A stretch of DNA of 6,901 nucleotides, taken from assembly GCA_964369215.1 (NCBI GenBank), contig CAYJEZ010000127.1, forward strand, positions 1-6,901, in the 5' to 3' direction. Shown piece by piece: positions 6,201 to 6,901 of this stretch; within the stretch, counting starts at the first letter, position 1; every line of letters begins with the position of its first letter. Source of the stretch: SIG603 sp964369215. GTDB lineage: Bacteria > Bacillota > Clostridia > Oscillospirales > Acutalibacteraceae. The position numbers were made by a program, and so were the translations under genes. The notes beneath the pieces were generated by a model, which worked only from the letters and a program-made list of their open reading frames with translations, was not told where the DNA came from and did not search any database.

Positions 6201-6901
6201 ATTAAAGTGGCAAAACCTAAGGTGTTTATTCCAGTATTCCCAGGAACAAACTGCGAGATAGATACAATGAGAGCTTTTGAGAGAGCAGGCGCAGAGGTAG
6301 AGATTTTAGTAGTTAAAAACCTAGTATCAAAAGATATTGAAGAGACTATAGACGCTATGGAAAAAGCTCTTAAATCTTCACAAATTCTTATGATACCAGG
6401 TGGATTCTCAGGTGGAGACGAGCCAGAGGGTTCAGGCAAATTTATTGCAACTACTTTTAGAAACGAAAAACTAGCAGAGGCTTTAACCGAGCTTTTAGAG
6501 AAAAGAGACGGCTTAGCCTTGGGTATTTGCAACGGCTTTCAAGCACTTATTAAGCTTGGCTTAGTGCCTTACGGCAAGGTAAGTACACCTAAAGAGACAG
6601 ACCCAACACTTACTTTTAACACTATAGGAAGACACATCTCTAGAATGGCTTACACAAAAATTACAAACACAAAATCTCCTTGGTTTAGCTCTATAAATGC
6701 AGGCGAGGTATACGCTATTCCTATGTCTCATGGAGAGGGCAGATTTGTGGCAGACGACAACAGCCTAAAAATGCTTATTGAGAACGGACAAATTGCTACA
6801 CAATACTGCACACCTTGTGGCAAAGTTAGCGGAGATATTCAGTGGAACCCGAACGGCTCTATTTGTGGCATAGAGGGAATTACCAGCCCAGACGGCAGAG
6901 T
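3276..6901 (+). CDS. purL: Phosphoribosylformylglycinamidine synthase, long single-chain form, 3' end cut by window
   Basis: Cytoplasmic enzyme of the fourth step of de novo purine synthesis: FGAR, glutamine and ATP give FGAM, glutamate, ADP and phosphate. The frame is open for 1208 codons to the window edge; long PurL proteins of clostridia are about 1230-1270 residues, so some tens of residues are missing. Domains in order are an N-terminal PurS-like region (about 1-150); a linker with WSDHCRH (221-227); a first ATP-binding half with FKNETHNHPT (320-329), the GATGRDGCGGATG loop (449-461) and NDFGAGGV (506-513); a second half with GGKDSM (783-788); and a C-terminal class I glutaminase from about 983. 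The glutaminase starts VFIPVFPGTNCE and has nucleophile Cys1085 in GICNGFQ, His1152 and Glu1154 in SHGEGR. All three activities lie in one chain, so no separate PurS or PurQ is needed. AAAGGGG at 3261-3267, eight bases before ATG, sets the start. No frameshift was seen on codon-by-codon reading of most of the gene. It has its own promoter and leader, and no other pur gene is visible. Confidence 0.97.
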   Translation, partial: MVTRVFVEKKKGFDVEAEHMRGDLVKTLGINAIEEVRIINRYDATGLSDKDFEVASKTIFSEPNVDNVYGENYTVSSDYKVFATEYLPGQYDQRADSAAQCVQLLTKGDRPTIVTAKVIAIKGDITEAEFEKIKSYLVNPVEARIAKIAKPDSLDIKSVVPEDVKRVEGMIEKSEEELKEYYDSMGFAMTFSDLLFCRDYFKNEEKRDPSVTELRVIDTYWSDHCRHTTFLTKLNEIEIEKAKLNEAIQESLNEYISIREELYKGKDKPVCLMDMAVIGAKYLKTQGKLNDLDESDEINACSIEIPVTIDGKTETWLLQFKNETHNHPTEIEPFGGAATCLGGAIRDPLSGRAYVYQAMRVTGSGDPTVSYENTVKGKLPTKKITTGAAAGYSSYGNQIGLATGQVTELYDSGYVAKRMEIGAVIGASPKANVIRENPVKGDIIILLGGATGRDGCGGATGSSKAHTLESIETCGAEVQKGNPPTERKIQRLFRNPEVSTLIKKCNDFGAGGVCVAIGELAPGLRIDLNAVPKKYDGLDGTELAISESQERMAVVVNPSDKEKFIALAKEENLDARVVAVVTDEDRLVMSWRDDTIVDVSREFLDTNGVTQNSNAKITAVKEKENYRELVPACLSGKTATEAFLANLSRLEVASQKGLAERFDASIGAGTVNMPFSGKYQLSPEDAMVAKIPVLKGETDDASVMSYGYIPGISRFSPYHGSVWAVVESLSKLAVVGADPLKARLTFQEYFERLYNKPERWGKPTAALLGALTAQLKMGVGSIGGKDSMSGSFEELDVPPTLVSFAVAMTKASKTISAAFESASNSVVLLPIKEELCMPDWDALICYYKNINKLIESGVIKSASVVKEGGVAAAVVKMAVGNGFSVDFENLDNNTLYTPKSGYIVAEVEEVPENAILIGKITDNNYYTINGEKIDNSAVLSSYMGTLESVFPNNADSATMPCEVPVINEKTSLSPSIKVAKPKVFIPVFPGTNCEIDTMRAFERAGAEVEILVVKNLVSKDIEETIDAMEKALKSSQILMIPGGFSGGDEPEGSGKFIATTFRNEKLAEALTELLEKRDGLALGICNGFQALIKLGLVPYGKVSTPKETDPTLTFNTIGRHISRMAYTKITNTKSPWFSSINAGEVYAIPMSHGEGRFVADDNSLKMLIENGQIATQYCTPCGKVSGDIQWNPNGSICGIEGITSPDGR

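Noticed and set aside
3807..6532. Minus-strand open frames opposite purL (3807-4022, 3932-4252, 6050-6532)
   Set aside because: All lie within a continuous, motif-rich purL frame, are themselves Ser-rich or resemble no known protein, and have no promoter context.

Overview
The window reads as a piece of a low-GC Firmicutes chromosome, most likely a clostridium (Lachnospiraceae or a relative). The grounds are very A+T-rich spacers, AGGAG/GGAGG-type ribosome binding sites, AGA as the main arginine codon, a short Bacillus/Clostridium-type class II aldolase and a single-chain PurL of the long type. The lineage is an inference from gene content and style, not from a marker gene.

Layout, left to right. 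(1) Positions 1-842, minus strand: class II fructose-bisphosphate aldolase (fba), missing only its last few residues at the window edge. (2) Positions 843-1120: a divergent, A+T-rich spacer. It holds a candidate sigma-A promoter and a leader hairpin for fba, and a weaker promoter plus a small inverted repeat for the rightward genes. (3) Positions 1121-2985, plus strand: a two-gene cassette of an atypical nucleoside hydrolase and a ribokinase, 11 bases apart, closed by a long inverted repeat that is probably a terminator. (4) Positions 3048-3275: a spacer with a good extended -10 promoter and a leader of about 140 nt that can fold into a compact three-way junction. (5) Positions 3276-6901, plus strand: purL, the long one-chain FGAM synthase with its glutaminase domain, cut by the right edge shortly before its end.

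How the genes fit together. The hydrolase should release a base and ribose (or a related sugar) from a nucleoside. The ribokinase would phosphorylate the ribose to ribose 5-phosphate, which can enter the pentose phosphate pathway or become PRPP. PurL carries out the fourth step of de novo purine synthesis, which starts from PRPP. Fba is a central glycolytic enzyme. Each unit appears to have its own promoter, so the link is metabolic proximity rather than one operon.

The genes are mostly ordinary. The points most worth a second look are the predicted structured leader of purL, the strand-specific hairpin in the fba leader, and the nucleoside hydrolase, which has Trp where classical members carry a catalytic His and an enlarged metal-binding loop. 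No mobile element, CRISPR array, tRNA, rRNA or defence system was seen.
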